A stretch of 64,000 nt of DNA from Thalassotalea piscium (GCF_030295935.1 NZ_AP027362.1:3286001-3350000); one strand, 5' to 3'; counted from the first letter of the stretch, positions 1 through 10,741 are shown. Notes: generated from the sequence alone by a model not told the origin. Numbers and translations: made by a program.

Positions 1-425
1 CTTAAACCCGAGTCTGCGGCTATCTGCTCTTTTACTTGGTATTCATACTCGGAGGCCATTGGAGCTAAATATAAGGTAAATAAGCCCGTTAACATTGCTG
101 TAATTACGCCTAGAATCAACATCACTCTTACGGTATACCATTCACTCACACCGCAGGCATGCAGCACAGTCATTTCGCTGTCAGCATAAATGCGCCCATA
201 AGCGAGTAAAATACCTAAAAAGAAACTTAAAGGCAGCATCATTCCTGCTAAGTCTGGTACTTTTAAGCCAATGAATATCATCACCATATGGCCAGGAATA
301 CCGCCTTCAGAAGCGTCATCTAATACACGTACAAACTTTTGACTAATAAATATAGTCATCAGAACAACAAAAACAGCTAACTGGGTTTTAGTAACTTCTT
401 TTAATAAGTAGCGAAAAATAATCAC
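1..425 (-). CDS. lptF: LPS export permease LptF, N-terminal part (cut by window edge)
   Basis: Inner-membrane permease of the LptBFGC ABC transporter that extracts lipopolysaccharide and passes it to the Lpt bridge. The reverse strand reads VIIFRYLLKEVTKTQLAV, then hydrophobic segments and DSEMTVLHACGVS, the typical LptF N-terminus (YjgP/YjgQ family). I place the start at a GTG at 425 because the family motif begins directly there; the Shine-Dalgarno is weak. About 141 residues are visible and the rest lies left of the window. It is divergent from pepA, the common gammaproteobacterial arrangement. Family assignment is firm; the exact start is less so. Confidence 0.9.
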   Translation of the reverse strand, partial: MIIFRYLLKEVTKTQLAVFVVLMTIFISQKFVRVLDDASEGGIPGHMVMIFIGLKVPDLAGMMLPLSFFLGILLAYGRIYADSEMTVLHACGVSEWYTVRVMLILGVITAMLTGLFTLYLAPMASEYEYQVKEQIAADSGL

Positions 426-665
426 AGGAAATACCTACAAAAACTTAGTTTTTTTCTGACATTTGAACATTTTTTAAGTAAACTTGTCGTTTTCATAAGT
501 AAAATAATTAATAAGCCTTTAGCTAAAGTTGCTGCGTACAGCTATAATTATAGCCTTTAGCGAAAAAAAATATAGAGTAAACTCAGTTTAAATTATGTGT
601 TTTAAACATGTTATGGCTTATATACTAAAGTAAAATACCCATTAAACGCAAAATTAGGAGAATCC

Positions 666-2174
666 ATGGAGTTCAGTGTAAAAAGTGGCAGCCCGGAAAA
701 GCAACGTAGCGCCTGTATTGTTGTTGGTGTATTTGAACCACGTCGTCTTTCGGCAATAGCTGAGCAACTTGATGAAATTAGTGAAGGTTACATTAGTAAT
801 TTACTGCGCCGTGGCGACCTTGAAGGTAAGTCAGGGCAAATGCTACTACTTCATCATGTCCCTAATATTTTAAGCGAACGAGTGTTACTTGTTGGCTGTG
901 GTAAAGAACGTGAACTAGACGAACGTCAGTATCGCCAAATTATCAGTAAAACAATCAATACCCTTAATGAAACAGGTTCAATGGAAGCGGTATGTTTCTT
1001 GTCTGAGCTTCATGTTAAAGGCCGTGATACTTACTGGAAAGTTCGCCAAGCTGTTGAAGCAACTCAAGATTGTTTATACAGTTTTAATAGTTTAAAAACA
1101 CGCAAAGAAGAACCTCGCCGCCCGCTTCGTAAAATGGTATTTAATGTACCAACACGACGCGAACTTCCGCTTGGTGAGCGAGCCATCGCTCATGGTTTAG
1201 CTGTTTCTGAGGGCATTACTACATGTAAAAATGTAGCCAATATGCCACCTAACATTTGTAATCCTGCTTATTTAGCTGAACAGGCTAAAATTTTAGCAAA
1301 CGACTACGATAATGTAACAACTGAAATAGTTGATGAAAAAGAAATGGAAGCTTTAGGTATGGGATCATACCTAGCTGTAGGTAGAGGCTCAGCTAATGAA
1401 TCATTAATGAGTATTATCAATTATCAAGGTGGTGAACCTGGAGCTAAGCCTATAGTGCTAGTGGGTAAAGGGCTTACTTTTGATACTGGTGGTATCTCAA
1501 TTAAATCGTCTGAAGGCATGGACGAAATGAAGTACGACATGGGCGGTGCTGCCGGGGTTTTAGGCGCAATGCATGCATTGGCTGAATTACAATTACCCAT
1601 TAATGTCATTGGTGTACTTGCTGGTTGTGAAAATATGCCTGGTGGCAATGCTTATCGCCCAGGGGATATTTTAACCACTATGTCTGGACAAACAGTAGAG
1701 GTACTTAATACTGATGCTGAAGGCCGCTTAGTGCTATGTGATGCCTTAACTTACGTTGAACGATTTGAGCCTGAAGTTGTTGTTGATGTTGCTACATTAA
1801 CCGGTGCTTGCGTAGTAGCCCTAGGTAAACATGCTTCTGGATTACTCAGCACACATAACCCGCTTGCTCATGAGCTATTAAATGCCTCAGACCAAAGTGG
1901 TGACCGCGCATGGCGTTTACCATTATGGGAAGAGTACAGCGAGCAGCTTGAAAGCCCGTTTGCTGACTTCACTAATTTAGGTGGACGTGCGGCAGGAACA
2001 ATTACCGCTGCATGTTTCTTGTCTAAATTCACCAAAAAATATCATTGGGCACATTTAGACGTTGCTGGTACAGCATGGCGCAGTGGCGGCAAAGATAAAG
2101 GTTCAACAGGACGTCCGGTTAGCATGTTAACGCAGTTTTTGCTCAACCGTTCAGGCGCTGAGCAAGGCGAGTAA
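666..2174 (+). CDS. pepA: Leucyl aminopeptidase PepA
   Basis: Cytosolic M17 metallo-aminopeptidase that removes N-terminal residues from peptides; in E. coli PepA also binds DNA (Xer recombination, carAB control). It has 502 residues, close to the E. coli length, and is collinear from [20 protein letters not shown] onward. The M17 signature NTDAEGRL lies at residues 348-355. Metal and catalytic positions are present in [11 protein letters not shown] (about 266-276) and in D350/E352. A strong AGGAG lies 6 bases before the ATG. It is followed by holC and valS in the usual order pepA-holC-valS, with a 72-base gap to holC. Confidence 0.97.
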   Translation: MEFSVKSGSPEKQRSACIVVGVFEPRRLSAIAEQLDEISEGYISNLLRRGDLEGKSGQMLLLHHVPNILSERVLLVGCGKERELDERQYRQIISKTINTLNETGSMEAVCFLSELHVKGRDTYWKVRQAVEATQDCLYSFNSLKTRKEEPRRPLRKMVFNVPTRRELPLGERAIAHGLAVSEGITTCKNVANMPPNICNPAYLAEQAKILANDYDNVTTEIVDEKEMEALGMGSYLAVGRGSANESLMSIINYQGGEPGAKPIVLVGKGLTFDTGGISIKSSEGMDEMKYDMGGAAGVLGAMHALAELQLPINVIGVLAGCENMPGGNAYRPGDILTTMSGQTVEVLNTDAEGRLVLCDALTYVERFEPEVVVDVATLTGACVVALGKHASGLLSTHNPLAHELLNASDQSGDRAWRLPLWEEYSEQLESPFADFTNLGGRAAGTITAACFLSKFTKKYHWAHLDVAGTAWRSGGKDKGSTGRPVSMLTQFLLNRSGAEQGE

Positions 2175-2246
2175 CCTTGATAAATATACGCTGAATTACC
2201 CTGAAAACTAGTCCATGACAAAAAGACTCAATAATAGTTATTGCCG

Positions 2247-2735
2247 ATGAATACAAATGTAATGTTTTATATTTTAGAGCAAGAAGATACTAGCGCCGAT
2301 ACGTTGGCGTTAGTAAAATTGCAGGCATGCTTTCAGGCCGCCTATTATTATCGACAAAATCAGAGTGTTTTTATTTATACTCAAGACCAGAATCAAGCAC
2401 ATGCAATTGATGAGCTTTTGTGGTCATTCGAGCCAGACAGCTTTGTGCCTCATAATTTAGTGGGCGAAGGCCCCAAAAGTGGTGCGGCAGTTGAAATCAG
2501 TTGGCAACGTCCAATGAACCGCCGCCCGATATTAATAAATTTAACGAGCACTGTACCAAACTTTGCTCATCAATTTTCACAAATCGTTGACTTTGTTCCA
2601 AGCGATGAACAATTAAAACAATTGGCAAGAGAGCGTTATAAAAGCTACCGCCAATTAGGTTTTAAGGTTGATAATCAAAAAATTAACCAAACTCTCAATG
2701 CTGATCAAGTAGCCGACGATGCAATCAACAAGTAA
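2247..2735 (+). CDS. holC: DNA polymerase III chi subunit
   Basis: Chi subunit of the clamp-loader complex; with psi it links DNA polymerase III to SSB. The 162-residue protein carries the family landmarks DELLWSFEPDSFVPHNLVGEGP and VDFVPSDEQLKQLARERYKSYR near the C-terminus. I chose ATG 2247 (MNTNVMFYILEQ) because it aligns with the usual chi N-terminus; a TTG two codons upstream and an ATG at 2262 are alternatives, and no start has a strong Shine-Dalgarno. The C-terminus is about 15 residues longer than in E. coli. It sits 12 bases before valS, so the two are probably cotranscribed. Confidence 0.92.
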   Translation: MNTNVMFYILEQEDTSADTLALVKLQACFQAAYYYRQNQSVFIYTQDQNQAHAIDELLWSFEPDSFVPHNLVGEGPKSGAAVEISWQRPMNRRPILINLTSTVPNFAHQFSQIVDFVPSDEQLKQLARERYKSYRQLGFKVDNQKINQTLNADQVADDAINK

Positions 2736-2747
2736 GTAGTTATTCTG

Positions 2748-5603
2748 ATGGAAAAAACATTTAATCCCGCCGATATCGAACAGTCGCTTTACCAAAGTTG
2801 GGAAGAGCAAGGTTACTTCAGCCCTACTGGCGAGGGTGATGGCTATTGTATAGCAATTCCACCACCGAATGTCACCGGTAGTTTGCATATGGGCCATGCG
2901 TTTCAACAAACAATTATGGATACCTTAATCCGTTATCAACGCATGCAGGGTAAAAACACCTTGTGGCAAGCAGGCACAGATCATGCTGGCATTGCAACAC
3001 AAATGGTCGTTGAGCGTAAAATAGCCGCAGAAGAAGATAAAACTCGCCATGACTATGGTCGTGACGCTTTCATTGACAAAATATGGGAATGGAAAGAAGA
3101 GTCAGGCGATACTATCGGCCAGCAAATGCGTCGACTAGGCAACTCTATTGATTGGTCGCGTGAGCGCTTTACCATGGACGATGGTATGTCTGAAGCGGTA
3201 CAGGAAGTATTTGTTCGCTTGTTTGAAGATGACCTAATATACCGCGGCAAACGCCTTGTTAATTGGGATCCTAAATTTCATACCGCTATTTCAGATCTTG
3301 AAGTAGAAAATAAAGACAAAAAAGGCCACATGTGGCACTTACGCTACCCATTAGCGGATGGTGCAACAACTGCTGAAGGTAAAGATTACTTAGTGGTAGC
3401 GACTACGCGCCCTGAAACTATGCTAGGTGACACTGGGGTTGCAGTAAACCCTAACGATCAGCGTTATAAAGACTTAATTGGCAAGCATGTTTTATTACCA
3501 TTAGTAAATCGTTTAATTCCTATTGTTGGTGATGAACATGCCGATATGGAAAAAGGCACAGGGTGTGTAAAAATAACACCTGCGCACGACTTTAACGATA
3601 ACGAAGTCGGTAAGCGTCATAATTTAACACTGATTAATATTTTTGATAAAAATGCAGCCATATTAACTAACGCTGAAGTGTATAATACACATGGTGAGCC
3701 TACAGATGATTACAGCGCAGAGTTACCAAGCGAATTTGCCGGATTAGACCGCTTTGACGCGCGCAAGGCAATTGTTAAAAGCTTTGATGATTTAGGGTTA
3801 CTTGTTGAAGTTAAAGAGCATGATCTAGTTGCCCCCTACGGTGACCGCTCAGGTGTTATAATTGAGCCACTGTTAACTGACCAATGGTATGTGAGAGCAG
3901 CACCTTTAGCTGGCCCAGCAATTGATGCGGTAAAAAGTGGTGATATTGAGTTTGTACCTAAGCAATATGAAAACATGTATAACGCGTGGATGCGTGACAT
4001 CCAAGATTGGTGTATCTCGCGTCAATTATGGTGGGGACATAGAATTCCAGCATGGTATGACGATAATGGCGGAGTTTATGTAGGTAGAACAGAGGCAGAA
4101 GTACGCGAAAAACATAATATTGCAGCCGATATTGCACTTCGCCAAGACGATGATGTGCTCGACACTTGGTTCTCTTCAGCATTATGGACATTCTCAACAT
4201 TAGGTTGGCCAAACAGCGTTGATGATTTGAAAAAGTTCCACTCTACCGACGTGTTAGTTACAGGTTTTGATATTATTTTCTTCTGGGTTGCCCGCATGAT
4301 CATGATGACTATGCATTTCATTAAAGATGAAAATGGTCAACCTCAAGTGCCGTTTAAAAAGGTATATGTTACCGGTCTAATACGCGATGAAAATGGCGAT
4401 AAGATGAGTAAGTCTAAGGGTAACGTGGTTGATCCTTTAGATATGATCGATGGTATTTCACTGGACGATTTATTAGAAAAACGTACTGGTAACATGATGC
4501 AGCCAAAACTCGCTGCAAAAATCGCTAAATTAACCAAAAAGGAATACCCAGAGGGCATTGAGGCTCATGGTACCGACGCATTGCGCTTTACCTTGACATC
4601 GGTTGCTTCAACAGGCCGTGACATCAGTTGGGATATGAAACGCTTAGATGGATACCGTAATTTTTGTAATAAATTATGGAACGCAAGCCGCTATGTACTA
4701 ATGAATACTGAAGATCAAGATTGCGGTAAAACTAACAGCGATATGGAGCTTTCTTTAGCTGATCGCTGGATTTTGGGACAGTTTCAACACACAGTTAAAG
4801 CGGTTCATGAAGCCTTTGATAGCTTCCGTTTAGATATAGCATCACAAGCATTATATGAGTTCACCTGGAATCAATTCTGTGACTGGTATTTAGAGCTAAC
4901 TAAACCTGTATTATTCAAGGGTAACGAAGCGCAACAACGCGGCACTCGTCATACGCTAGTAACTGTATTAGAAGGGTTATTACGCTTAATGCACCCAATA
5001 ATGCCTTTTATCACTGAAACAATTTGGCAACGTGTTGTACCGTTAACAAACTTTCAAAAAACTGGCGATAGCATCATGGTGCAAAGCTTTCCTCTCTATA
5101 ACGAGGGCTTAGTAGACCAACAAGCTATTGCAGATCTTGAATGGGTGAAACAGTTTATTATTGCGATACGTAATATTCGTGGTGAAATGGATATATCTCC
5201 AAGTAAACCGCTCCCTGTTTTACTAAAAAATGTTAATGAAAATGATCAACGCCGCTTAGATGAAAACAGTCAATTTATTAGTGCCTTAGCTAAATTAGAG
5301 TCAATTGTAGTACTGGCTCCTAATGAAGAGAGCCCTGCTTGTGCTTCCGCTGTTGTAGGGGAGTTGTCTGTACTAATTCCAATGGCTGGGTTAATTGATA
5401 AAGATGCAGAGCTTTCTAGGCTTAGCAAAGCTATTGAAAAGCTAGAAAAAGAAGTTCAGCGTATTCAAGGAAAGCTTAGTAATGAAAGCTTTGTTAGTAA
5501 AGCTCCTGAAGCGGTGATCACTAAAGAAAAAGATAAACTTAGCGATGCTCAATCAGTTTTAGATAAAATGATTGAGCAAAAAGCACAGATTGCGGCATTA
5601 TAA
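2748..5603 (+). CDS. valS: Valyl-tRNA synthetase
   Basis: Class I aminoacyl-tRNA synthetase charging tRNA-Val, with an editing domain that clears misacylated threonine. It has 951 residues, the same as the E. coli enzyme. The HIGH-type motif is H47-M-G-H50 within [14 protein letters not shown], and the KMSKS loop is at residues 552-556 (DKMSKSKGN). The CP1 editing domain contains [11 protein letters not shown], and a C-terminal charged coiled coil spans about 885-951. It is the last gene of pepA-holC-valS and is followed by a clear intrinsic terminator. Confidence 0.98.
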   Translation: MEKTFNPADIEQSLYQSWEEQGYFSPTGEGDGYCIAIPPPNVTGSLHMGHAFQQTIMDTLIRYQRMQGKNTLWQAGTDHAGIATQMVVERKIAAEEDKTRHDYGRDAFIDKIWEWKEESGDTIGQQMRRLGNSIDWSRERFTMDDGMSEAVQEVFVRLFEDDLIYRGKRLVNWDPKFHTAISDLEVENKDKKGHMWHLRYPLADGATTAEGKDYLVVATTRPETMLGDTGVAVNPNDQRYKDLIGKHVLLPLVNRLIPIVGDEHADMEKGTGCVKITPAHDFNDNEVGKRHNLTLINIFDKNAAILTNAEVYNTHGEPTDDYSAELPSEFAGLDRFDARKAIVKSFDDLGLLVEVKEHDLVAPYGDRSGVIIEPLLTDQWYVRAAPLAGPAIDAVKSGDIEFVPKQYENMYNAWMRDIQDWCISRQLWWGHRIPAWYDDNGGVYVGRTEAEVREKHNIAADIALRQDDDVLDTWFSSALWTFSTLGWPNSVDDLKKFHSTDVLVTGFDIIFFWVARMIMMTMHFIKDENGQPQVPFKKVYVTGLIRDENGDKMSKSKGNVVDPLDMIDGISLDDLLEKRTGNMMQPKLAAKIAKLTKKEYPEGIEAHGTDALRFTLTSVASTGRDISWDMKRLDGYRNFCNKLWNASRYVLMNTEDQDCGKTNSDMELSLADRWILGQFQHTVKAVHEAFDSFRLDIASQALYEFTWNQFCDWYLELTKPVLFKGNEAQQRGTRHTLVTVLEGLLRLMHPIMPFITETIWQRVVPLTNFQKTGDSIMVQSFPLYNEGLVDQQAIADLEWVKQFIIAIRNIRGEMDISPSKPLPVLLKNVNENDQRRLDENSQFISALAKLESIVVLAPNEESPACASAVVGELSVLIPMAGLIDKDAELSRLSKAIEKLEKEVQRIQGKLSNESFVSKAPEAVITKEKDKLSDAQSVLDKMIEQKAQIAAL

Positions 5604-5640
5604 TCTGAGCGCTTAATCTAATAACTCTATTGTTCACTTT

Positions 5641-5665
5641 AAAAGCCAACAACTCGTTGGCTTTT
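5641..5665 (+). terminator. Intrinsic terminator after valS
   Basis: A perfect 10-bp stem (AAAAGCCAAC / GTTGGCTTTT) with a 5-base loop lies about 37 bases past the valS stop and is followed by T/A-rich sequence. It ends the pepA-holC-valS transcript. Confidence 0.85.
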
Positions 5666-5669
5666 ATAT

Positions 5670-5931
5670 ATTTAAACTAAATTTACCATGATTATTTATA
5701 AACTATATGCTAATCTATATCGGCGTTGAGTTTGTGCGTTTCGGGAGAAGGATAGGTTAAGCTTAATGTTAGTGATTAGTTACTAACTTGCTAAACCGGC
5801 CTAGACGCTTTTAGTATTGTGTTATTGGATACCTTTCTCTGTCTGTACTACTAGGTAGAGAGCATTTACTCCGTGAAATTGGCCACTATGGCCACAACAA
5901 TTTAAATATATTAACTACGGGAAATGTAGGC
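5670..5931 (+). promoter_or_regulatory. Long structured leader of the cold-shock gene
   Basis: There is no ORF here. The stretch between the valS terminator and the csp ATG is about 260 bases and contains several self-complementary segments, for example TTGGCCA-CTA-TGGCCA near 5878-5894 and a stem-rich region around 5770-5800. CspA-family mRNAs in gammaproteobacteria usually carry a 150-200 nt leader acting as an RNA thermosensor, so this is probably the same kind of leader. The transcription start was not established; an AT-rich -10-like stretch lies near 5706-5720. Confidence 0.5.
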
Positions 5932-6141
5932 ATGTCTAATACTGTAAGCGGTAAAGTAAAATTTTTTAACGAATCTAAAGGCTTTGGTTTTATTGAGCAA
6001 GAAAATGGACCTGACGTTTTTGTTCATTTTAGTGCAATCACTGGTGACGGTTTCCGTACGCTAACTGACGGCCAAGCTGTTACTTTTACTGTTAAGCAAG
6101 GTCAAAAAGGCCCAGAAGCTGAAAACGTAACTGCTGCGTAA
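5932..6141 (+). CDS. CspA-family cold-shock protein
   Basis: Small single-domain OB-fold RNA/DNA-binding protein that acts as an RNA chaperone and transcription antiterminator, often induced by cold. It has 69 residues, the standard CspA size. RNP1 (KGFGFIE) and RNP2 (VFVHFSAI) are intact, and the family start motif [15 protein letters not shown] is present. It is monocistronic: long leader upstream, strong terminator directly downstream. Which paralogue (CspA, C, D or E-like) it corresponds to cannot be decided from sequence alone. Confidence 0.95.
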   Translation: MSNTVSGKVKFFNESKGFGFIEQENGPDVFVHFSAITGDGFRTLTDGQAVTFTVKQGQKGPEAENVTAA

Positions 6142-6154
6142 TTCAAAAATTCTT

Positions 6155-6189
6155 AAAAAAAGCGAAACATAACTTGTTTCGCTTTTTTT
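6155..6189 (+). terminator. Intrinsic terminator after the cold-shock gene
   Basis: Stem AGCGAAACA / TGTTTCGCT with a 5-base loop, extended by an A-tract before and a T7 tract after. It is a textbook rho-independent terminator 14 bases past the stop codon. Confidence 0.92.
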
Positions 6190-6268
6190 GTGCCTGAAAT
6201 TCAGCAACTTCTACAACATCTAAACTATATATCATTAATCCGTATGGGCTTTAAGGTAATAACCCCCT

Positions 6269-7369
6269 ATGAAATCAACGAATTTAACAGAAGGTAATAA
6301 AATTACCGAAAAACCTTTCGGTCACCTAAGCAGTGGGGAGGCCGTTCAGCTTTTTGAATTAACTAATCGCTCAGGCACAAAGATCAGTATAAGCAACTAT
6401 GGCGCTATTATTGTTAGTTTATCTGTTATTGACAATTCAGGAGAATTTGACGACATAGTACTAGGTTATAGTAGTGCTGAAGATTACGAAAATGACACCT
6501 ATTACCTTGGCGGCGTTATCGGTCGTTATGCGGGCCGTATTAAAAATGGCAAAGTCTCTATTAACGCTAAAGAATATCAATTAACACTTAACGCAGGTAA
6601 TAGTCAGTTACATGGTGGCTTTAAAGGGTTAAATAAACGCTTATGGCAAGCTAGCAAAGCAGTAACCGATTCTAGTGTATGCTTAACACTTAATTATACC
6701 AGCCCAGACGGTGAGGAAGGCTTTCCTGGCACGGTAAATTTAACAGTTCAATATACCCTATTCGACAATAACGCATTAGAGATTGAGTATTTTGCAAATA
6801 CCGATCAAGCAACGATTATTAACCTAACTCAGCACAGTTACTTTAATTTGGCGGGCCATGCTAGTGGTAATATTAACGACCATAAATTAACGTTAAATGC
6901 ATCACACTTCCTGCCAATGAATGATGAAGTTTACCCAACAGGTGATCTAATGCCTGTGACTGAGACTGTACACGACTTTCGAAAGAGTAAGCGTATTGGT
7001 GACGACATAGACAGTAATGACGCGCAAATAATTATTGGAAAAGGTTATGATAATTACTGGTTGCTTAATGATGCAGCTTCAAAATACATTGAATTTTCTG
7101 CAATATTAGAAGAACCGAATTCAGGTCGACGAATGACCATTTATACTGATCAGCCTAGCATGATTATATATACAGCAAACTATATCGACGGAAGCCATGC
7201 TGGTAAAAACAATGTTCGTTATCAGGCTCGTTCCGCACTTTGCTTAGAGCCTGTAAGAGCTGTTACAAAAGAGTATATTAATGATTTAACGCCAGTAATG
7301 CTCCAACCTGATACACCATTTTATAGTAAAACACGTTATCAATTCGATACGATAAAACCAAAAGCTTAA
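6269..7369 (+). CDS. galM: Aldose 1-epimerase (mutarotase)
   Basis: Interconverts alpha and beta anomers of aldoses such as galactose and glucose. The 366-residue protein has the family's conserved blocks: GRYAGRIKNG, QLHGGFKG (substrate-contacting His115), the catalytic-acid motif LTQHSYFNLAGH, and the catalytic-base glutamate in CLEPVRAV (E327). No signal peptide, so it should be cytosolic. No other galactose genes are adjacent. Its stop codon overlaps the stop of the convergent argR-like gene by three bases. Confidence 0.93.
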   Translation: MKSTNLTEGNKITEKPFGHLSSGEAVQLFELTNRSGTKISISNYGAIIVSLSVIDNSGEFDDIVLGYSSAEDYENDTYYLGGVIGRYAGRIKNGKVSINAKEYQLTLNAGNSQLHGGFKGLNKRLWQASKAVTDSSVCLTLNYTSPDGEEGFPGTVNLTVQYTLFDNNALEIEYFANTDQATIINLTQHSYFNLAGHASGNINDHKLTLNASHFLPMNDEVYPTGDLMPVTETVHDFRKSKRIGDDIDSNDAQIIIGKGYDNYWLLNDAASKYIEFSAILEEPNSGRRMTIYTDQPSMIIYTANYIDGSHAGKNNVRYQARSALCLEPVRAVTKEYINDLTPVMLQPDTPFYSKTRYQFDTIKPKA

Positions 7370-7839
7370 CCTAAGCCTAGCTTCTTACGGATATCTATTG
7401 TAATTTCCGCAATTTTATTAATATCAGATGGCGCAATAAAAATAGTATCGTCACCTGCTAATGTGCCTAAAATACCAGCAGATTCACCTAAACTATCAAG
7501 CATACGTGAAATTAATGGTGCGCCGCCGATACCTGTTTTAACAATAATTTGCATGTTGTTATGCTTCACACTCATAACAACTGACTCGATCGCTTGTTTT
7601 GATCTTGGAATAGCTAGCTCGTCGGGAAGAATATAAACCACTTCATTGTTGGTATTTCGCATTTTAACGGCACCAAGCTTAGACAATAAACGTGATATTT
7701 TTGCTTGCGACATATTAGCAAAGCCCTGCTCTGCTAATGCATCAGCTAATTGTCCTTGAGAGCCATAACATTGTTCGTGCAACAACGCTTTAAATGCGAA
7801 AACTAATTCCGCTTCATTTTTTTTACGCGTAGAGATCAT
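7366..7839 (-). CDS. Second ArgR-family arginine repressor paralogue
   Basis: Arginine-responsive repressor family: an N-terminal winged helix-turn-helix (about residues 8-75, QAKISRLLSKLGAVK) and a C-terminal hexamerisation/arginine-binding domain with the signature [10 protein letters not shown]. It has 157 residues when read from ATG 7839; a TTG two codons upstream is possible. It is clearly homologous to the ArgR at 9180-9653 but more diverged from E. coli ArgR, for example in the recognition-helix region and in GIGGAPLISRMLDSL where the other copy has [15 protein letters not shown]. It lies downstream of mdh on the same strand, separated by a terminator. It could be a partner, a modulator or an arginine regulator with other targets; function is inferred from family only. 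Confidence 0.88.
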   Translation of the reverse strand: MISTRKKNEAELVFAFKALLHEQCYGSQGQLADALAEQGFANMSQAKISRLLSKLGAVKMRNTNNEVVYILPDELAIPRSKQAIESVVMSVKHNNMQIIVKTGIGGAPLISRMLDSLGESAGILGTLAGDDTIFIAPSDINKIAEITIDIRKKLGLG

Positions 7840-7934
7840 TATCAAAAGCCAATAACTGTTAATTCAGCCTGATTTTACCGAGTTAGTAGGTAATATCCTA
7901 GTGATTTTATTTTTCAAATAATTTTTAATTAATA

Positions 7935-7958
7935 AAAAACCGCCCTTTAGACGGTTTT
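7935..7958 (-). terminator. Intrinsic terminator after mdh
   Basis: Read on the minus strand, stem AACCGTC / GGCGGTT (one G-U pair) with loop TAAAG is followed by a run of T. It lies 27 bases past the mdh stop and separates mdh from the second argR-like gene. Confidence 0.75.
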
Positions 7959-7984
7959 AATACTAATTGAAAAAGGTAGTAGAT

Positions 7985-8920
7985 TTAGCCGTTGATAAAA
8001 TCAACACCTTCTTTAATGTCAGCATTAAGTGTTGCTAGCATGTCATTTTTTGCTTTTTCTTCAAATGCACTTAATTTACCGTAAGATAAAATTTCTTCAA
8101 CACCGTTTTTACCTAAACGCACAGGGTGTGCAAAATAAGAAGCGTCGCCGCCTTCTACCTCAACATAGGCATAATCAACAACACTTTCGCCCTGTAAACC
8201 TTTAACTAAAGACATACAAAAACGTGCCGCTGCTGCGCCCATTGATAAAGTGGCTGAACCACCACCGGCTTTAGCATTAACCACTTCAGTGCCCGCGTTT
8301 TGAATGCGTGGAGTTAAGGCTGCAACTTCTTCATCAGTAAATTCAACACCTTCAACTTGTGATAATAAAGGTAAGATAGTAGTACCTGAATGACCACCTA
8401 TAACCGGTACACTTGTTTTTGCTACGTCTAATCCTTTTAATTCCGCAACAAAAGCTTCGCTTCGAATAACATCTAATGTGGTAACACCAAAAACGCGAGC
8501 AGCGTCATAAGTGCCTGCTTTTTTAAATACTTCAGCAACAATAGGTACTGTGCCATTTACAGGGTTAGTAATTACACCCACCAATGCCTTAGGACAGTTT
8601 GCAGCAATACCTTCAGCTAACGTTTTAATGATACCCGCGTTAACAGCAAATAAATCAGCTCTGTCCATTCCTGGCTTACGAGGCATACCTGCTGGAATAA
8701 TAACAATATCGGCACCGGTTAACGCTTCAGCTAATGCATCAGCACCATACCCTGCAACTTTAACAGCAGTAGGTATGTGTGATAAATCTACAGCAACACC
8801 AGGTACAACGGGTGCAACATCATATAATGATAATTCAGAACCTGCTGGTAATTGAGTTTTTAAGAGTAATGATAACGCTTGACCGATACCGCCTGCGGCA
8901 CCTAAGACTGCTACTTTCAT
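7985..8920 (-). CDS. mdh: Malate dehydrogenase
   Basis: NAD-dependent malate/oxaloacetate interconversion in the TCA cycle. Read from ATG 8920 ([19 protein letters not shown]) it has 311 residues, matching the E. coli enzyme; an upstream in-frame extension to 9007 lacks support, whereas GGAG sits 7 bases before this ATG. The Rossmann glycine motif GAAGGIGQ, the substrate loop [11 protein letters not shown] and the catalytic histidine in IGGHSGTT are all present. It is divergent from the canonical argR, as in many gammaproteobacteria, and has its own terminator. Confidence 0.97.
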   Translation of the reverse strand: MKVAVLGAAGGIGQALSLLLKTQLPAGSELSLYDVAPVVPGVAVDLSHIPTAVKVAGYGADALAEALTGADIVIIPAGMPRKPGMDRADLFAVNAGIIKTLAEGIAANCPKALVGVITNPVNGTVPIVAEVFKKAGTYDAARVFGVTTLDVIRSEAFVAELKGLDVAKTSVPVIGGHSGTTILPLLSQVEGVEFTDEEVAALTPRIQNAGTEVVNAKAGGGSATLSMGAAAARFCMSLVKGLQGESVVDYAYVEVEGGDASYFAHPVRLGKNGVEEILSYGKLSAFEEKAKNDMLATLNADIKEGVDFING

Positions 8921-9179
8921 GGGTTGTCTCCAAAATTTGAGTAAATACGTAAATTTTTGCTGCCCAAAAGATATAGTATCAAGCACCAAAAAACAATTAT
9001 TATTCATCTGTTATGGCATACAAGGATACCGTATAATTGAATTATTAAAATAATACTATGGTATTATAGCAGGACATTTAAGCAGGTTAGATATACGATT
9101 GTAATTCTATAGCGATTAAAAAATTATTCTCGTGCTCTATTTAAGCCTGTCTCATCTAAATTAATAATTAGTGAGTTTT

Positions 9180-9653
9180 ATGACAGTACAACAAAAACAA
9201 GAAGCTTTAGTACAAGCCTTTAAAGACCTGCTAAAACAAGAGCATTTTGGCTCTCAGGGTGAAATAGTTGACGCATTAAAAAACGAAGGATTTGATAATA
9301 TTAGTCAATCTAAAGTTTCGCGTATGCTCAGTAAGTTTGGCGCTGTTCGCACACGTAATGCACGCCAAGATATGGTGTATTGCTTGCCTGCAGAGCTTGG
9401 TGTACCAACAGCAAAAAGTCCGCTGAAACAGCTGGTATTAGATATTGAACATAACGACGTTATGATAATTATTCGTACAAGCCCAGGCGCAGCACAGTTA
9501 ATCGCAAGACTATTAGATAGTTTAAGTAAAAATGATGGTGTGCTTGGCACAATAGCTGGCGATGATACTATTTTTATCGCTCCGACCAAGGTAGCTGAAA
9601 TTAAGCAAACTATTGCACAACTCGAATTATTATTTTCTAAAAATCTGACGTAA
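9180..9653 (+). CDS. argR: Arginine repressor ArgR
   Basis: Hexameric arginine-dependent repressor of arginine biosynthesis. The 157-residue protein is collinear with E. coli ArgR: N-terminal winged helix ([31 protein letters not shown] region), then [14 protein letters not shown] and [15 protein letters not shown], and the arginine-binding [11 protein letters not shown] use ATG 9180 because the family start aligns there and GTGAG lies just upstream; a GTG at 9171 is also in frame. It is divergent from mdh across a 260-bp AT-rich gap. A weak ARG-box-like half (TGAAT, 9038-9042) occurs there, but I do not call an operator. Confidence 0.93.
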   Translation: MTVQQKQEALVQAFKDLLKQEHFGSQGEIVDALKNEGFDNISQSKVSRMLSKFGAVRTRNARQDMVYCLPAELGVPTAKSPLKQLVLDIEHNDVMIIIRTSPGAAQLIARLLDSLSKNDGVLGTIAGDDTIFIAPTKVAEIKQTIAQLELLFSKNLT

Positions 9654-9659
9654 CATATA

Positions 9660-9678
9660 GACCCTAAGGCTTAGGGTC
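9660..9678. terminator. Hairpin between convergent argR and the peroxidase gene
   Basis: Perfect 8-bp stem GACCCTAA / TTAGGGTC with a 3-base loop, located between the stop codons of two convergent genes. There is no clear T-tract on either side, so it may be only a weak bidirectional terminator or 3'-end stabiliser. Confidence 0.5.
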
Positions 9679-9681
9679 GAG

Positions 9682-10620
9682 TTAACTATCATCTTCAACT
9701 TTCATTAATTCTGCCAATATATTTAAACTTGGCGCAAAAAAAGCAGCACCTGTTTCAGCTTGCGTGTATTTAAGCATATGGTCAAAATTACCATTTTCGT
9801 CACCTATTATCATACTTTTCAGCATCAGGTTGAAAGGCTCCGGTGAACGACAGTATGAAACAAAAAATAACCCCTGCAATTTCATATCGCCATAAGGCAT
9901 ACTTTGTCTTAAAATTTCTATGCTTTCTCCCTGCTCATTTTTCAAACTTGTTCGTTTAGTATGAGAAGTATGAGGTTTATTTTCTGAGGTATATTCTTCG
10001 TTATCAACTTTAGTACGGGCGAAGACATCCTCTTGCTCTTTGACTTCGAGTGTATTCCAATGATTTAAATTATGGCGATAGCGCTGAATATGTAAATAAC
10101 TACCACTAGAGAACCTGTCATCGTCTTCAGCATGGACAAGTGCAACATCTCTGCGGTGTCGCCCTTTTGGGTTCTCTGTTCCATCAACAAATCCTGTTAG
10201 GTCTCGGCCATCAAGAAATCGAAAACCTCTAATTTGCTCAACTAAATCTACACTGTCAGCCAGTAATGCACAGACTTTACCCGCAACAATATGATTAACG
10301 TCTGCGCGGTCACTTCTTACTTCAATATATAAGTCGTAATTCACTGCTGGTGCTATACGATCGTCGCAAGAGACTTCACTAAAAGGCTGTAAATATTTCG
10401 GTCTAGCTTGTGGGAAAAGTTCGTCCCAATAGTTTGAACCAATAGCAATTACACCGGTTAAGTTACTTTCTGAAAACCGATCTGCATACTTATCAAATAA
10501 CGCTGGAAGTCGCGATAATGCTTGACGAATATAGTCATTATTATCATCCAATACATTAAATAATAAATAGTACCCGTGTAAGCTCGGCTCTGCGCAAATA
10601 CCAAATTGTTCTCTAGCCAT
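9682..10620 (-). CDS. Dyp-type heme peroxidase (YfeX-like)
   Basis: Dye-decolourising-type peroxidase: heme enzyme using hydrogen peroxide to oxidise dyes or porphyrin-like substrates. It has 312 residues with the family GxxDG motif as GFVDGTENP (about 143-151, catalytic Asp146), a histidine-containing stretch near 215-220 (SHTKR) that should hold the proximal heme ligand, and a distal-side arginine in the SSGSYLHIQRY region. No signal peptide, so it is cytosolic like E. coli YfeX. GGAGC precedes the ATG. No encapsulin gene is next to it. The physiological substrate is unknown. Confidence 0.92.
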   Translation of the reverse strand: MAREQFGICAEPSLHGYYLLFNVLDDNNDYIRQALSRLPALFDKYADRFSESNLTGVIAIGSNYWDELFPQARPKYLQPFSEVSCDDRIAPAVNYDLYIEVRSDRADVNHIVAGKVCALLADSVDLVEQIRGFRFLDGRDLTGFVDGTENPKGRHRRDVALVHAEDDDRFSSGSYLHIQRYRHNLNHWNTLEVKEQEDVFARTKVDNEEYTSENKPHTSHTKRTSLKNEQGESIEILRQSMPYGDMKLQGLFFVSYCRSPEPFNLMLKSMIIGDENGNFDHMLKYTQAETGAAFFAPSLNILAELMKVEDDS

Positions 10621-10741
10621 TTACAGCTCCTAAAACTAATGCATTACTGCTAATTAGGGTAATTTTACACATTTTTCAACAATTGACAGTAACTGTTTAA
10701 TTTAAAATAGAAACCTTAACGACGAAAGGGCATAAAATAGG

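Noticed and set aside
1424-1648. Minus-strand ORF within pepA
   Set aside because: Antisense to the conserved catalytic region of pepA and without any domain.
8921-9007. N-terminal extension of mdh by 29 residues
   Set aside because: The family N-terminus [11 protein letters not shown] starts at 8920 with a good GGAG upstream; the extension is not homologous and lacks a ribosome-binding site.
9031-9055. ARG-box-like sequence upstream of argR
   Set aside because: Only one half (TGAAT) fits; the second half does not match ATTCA, so no operator is called.
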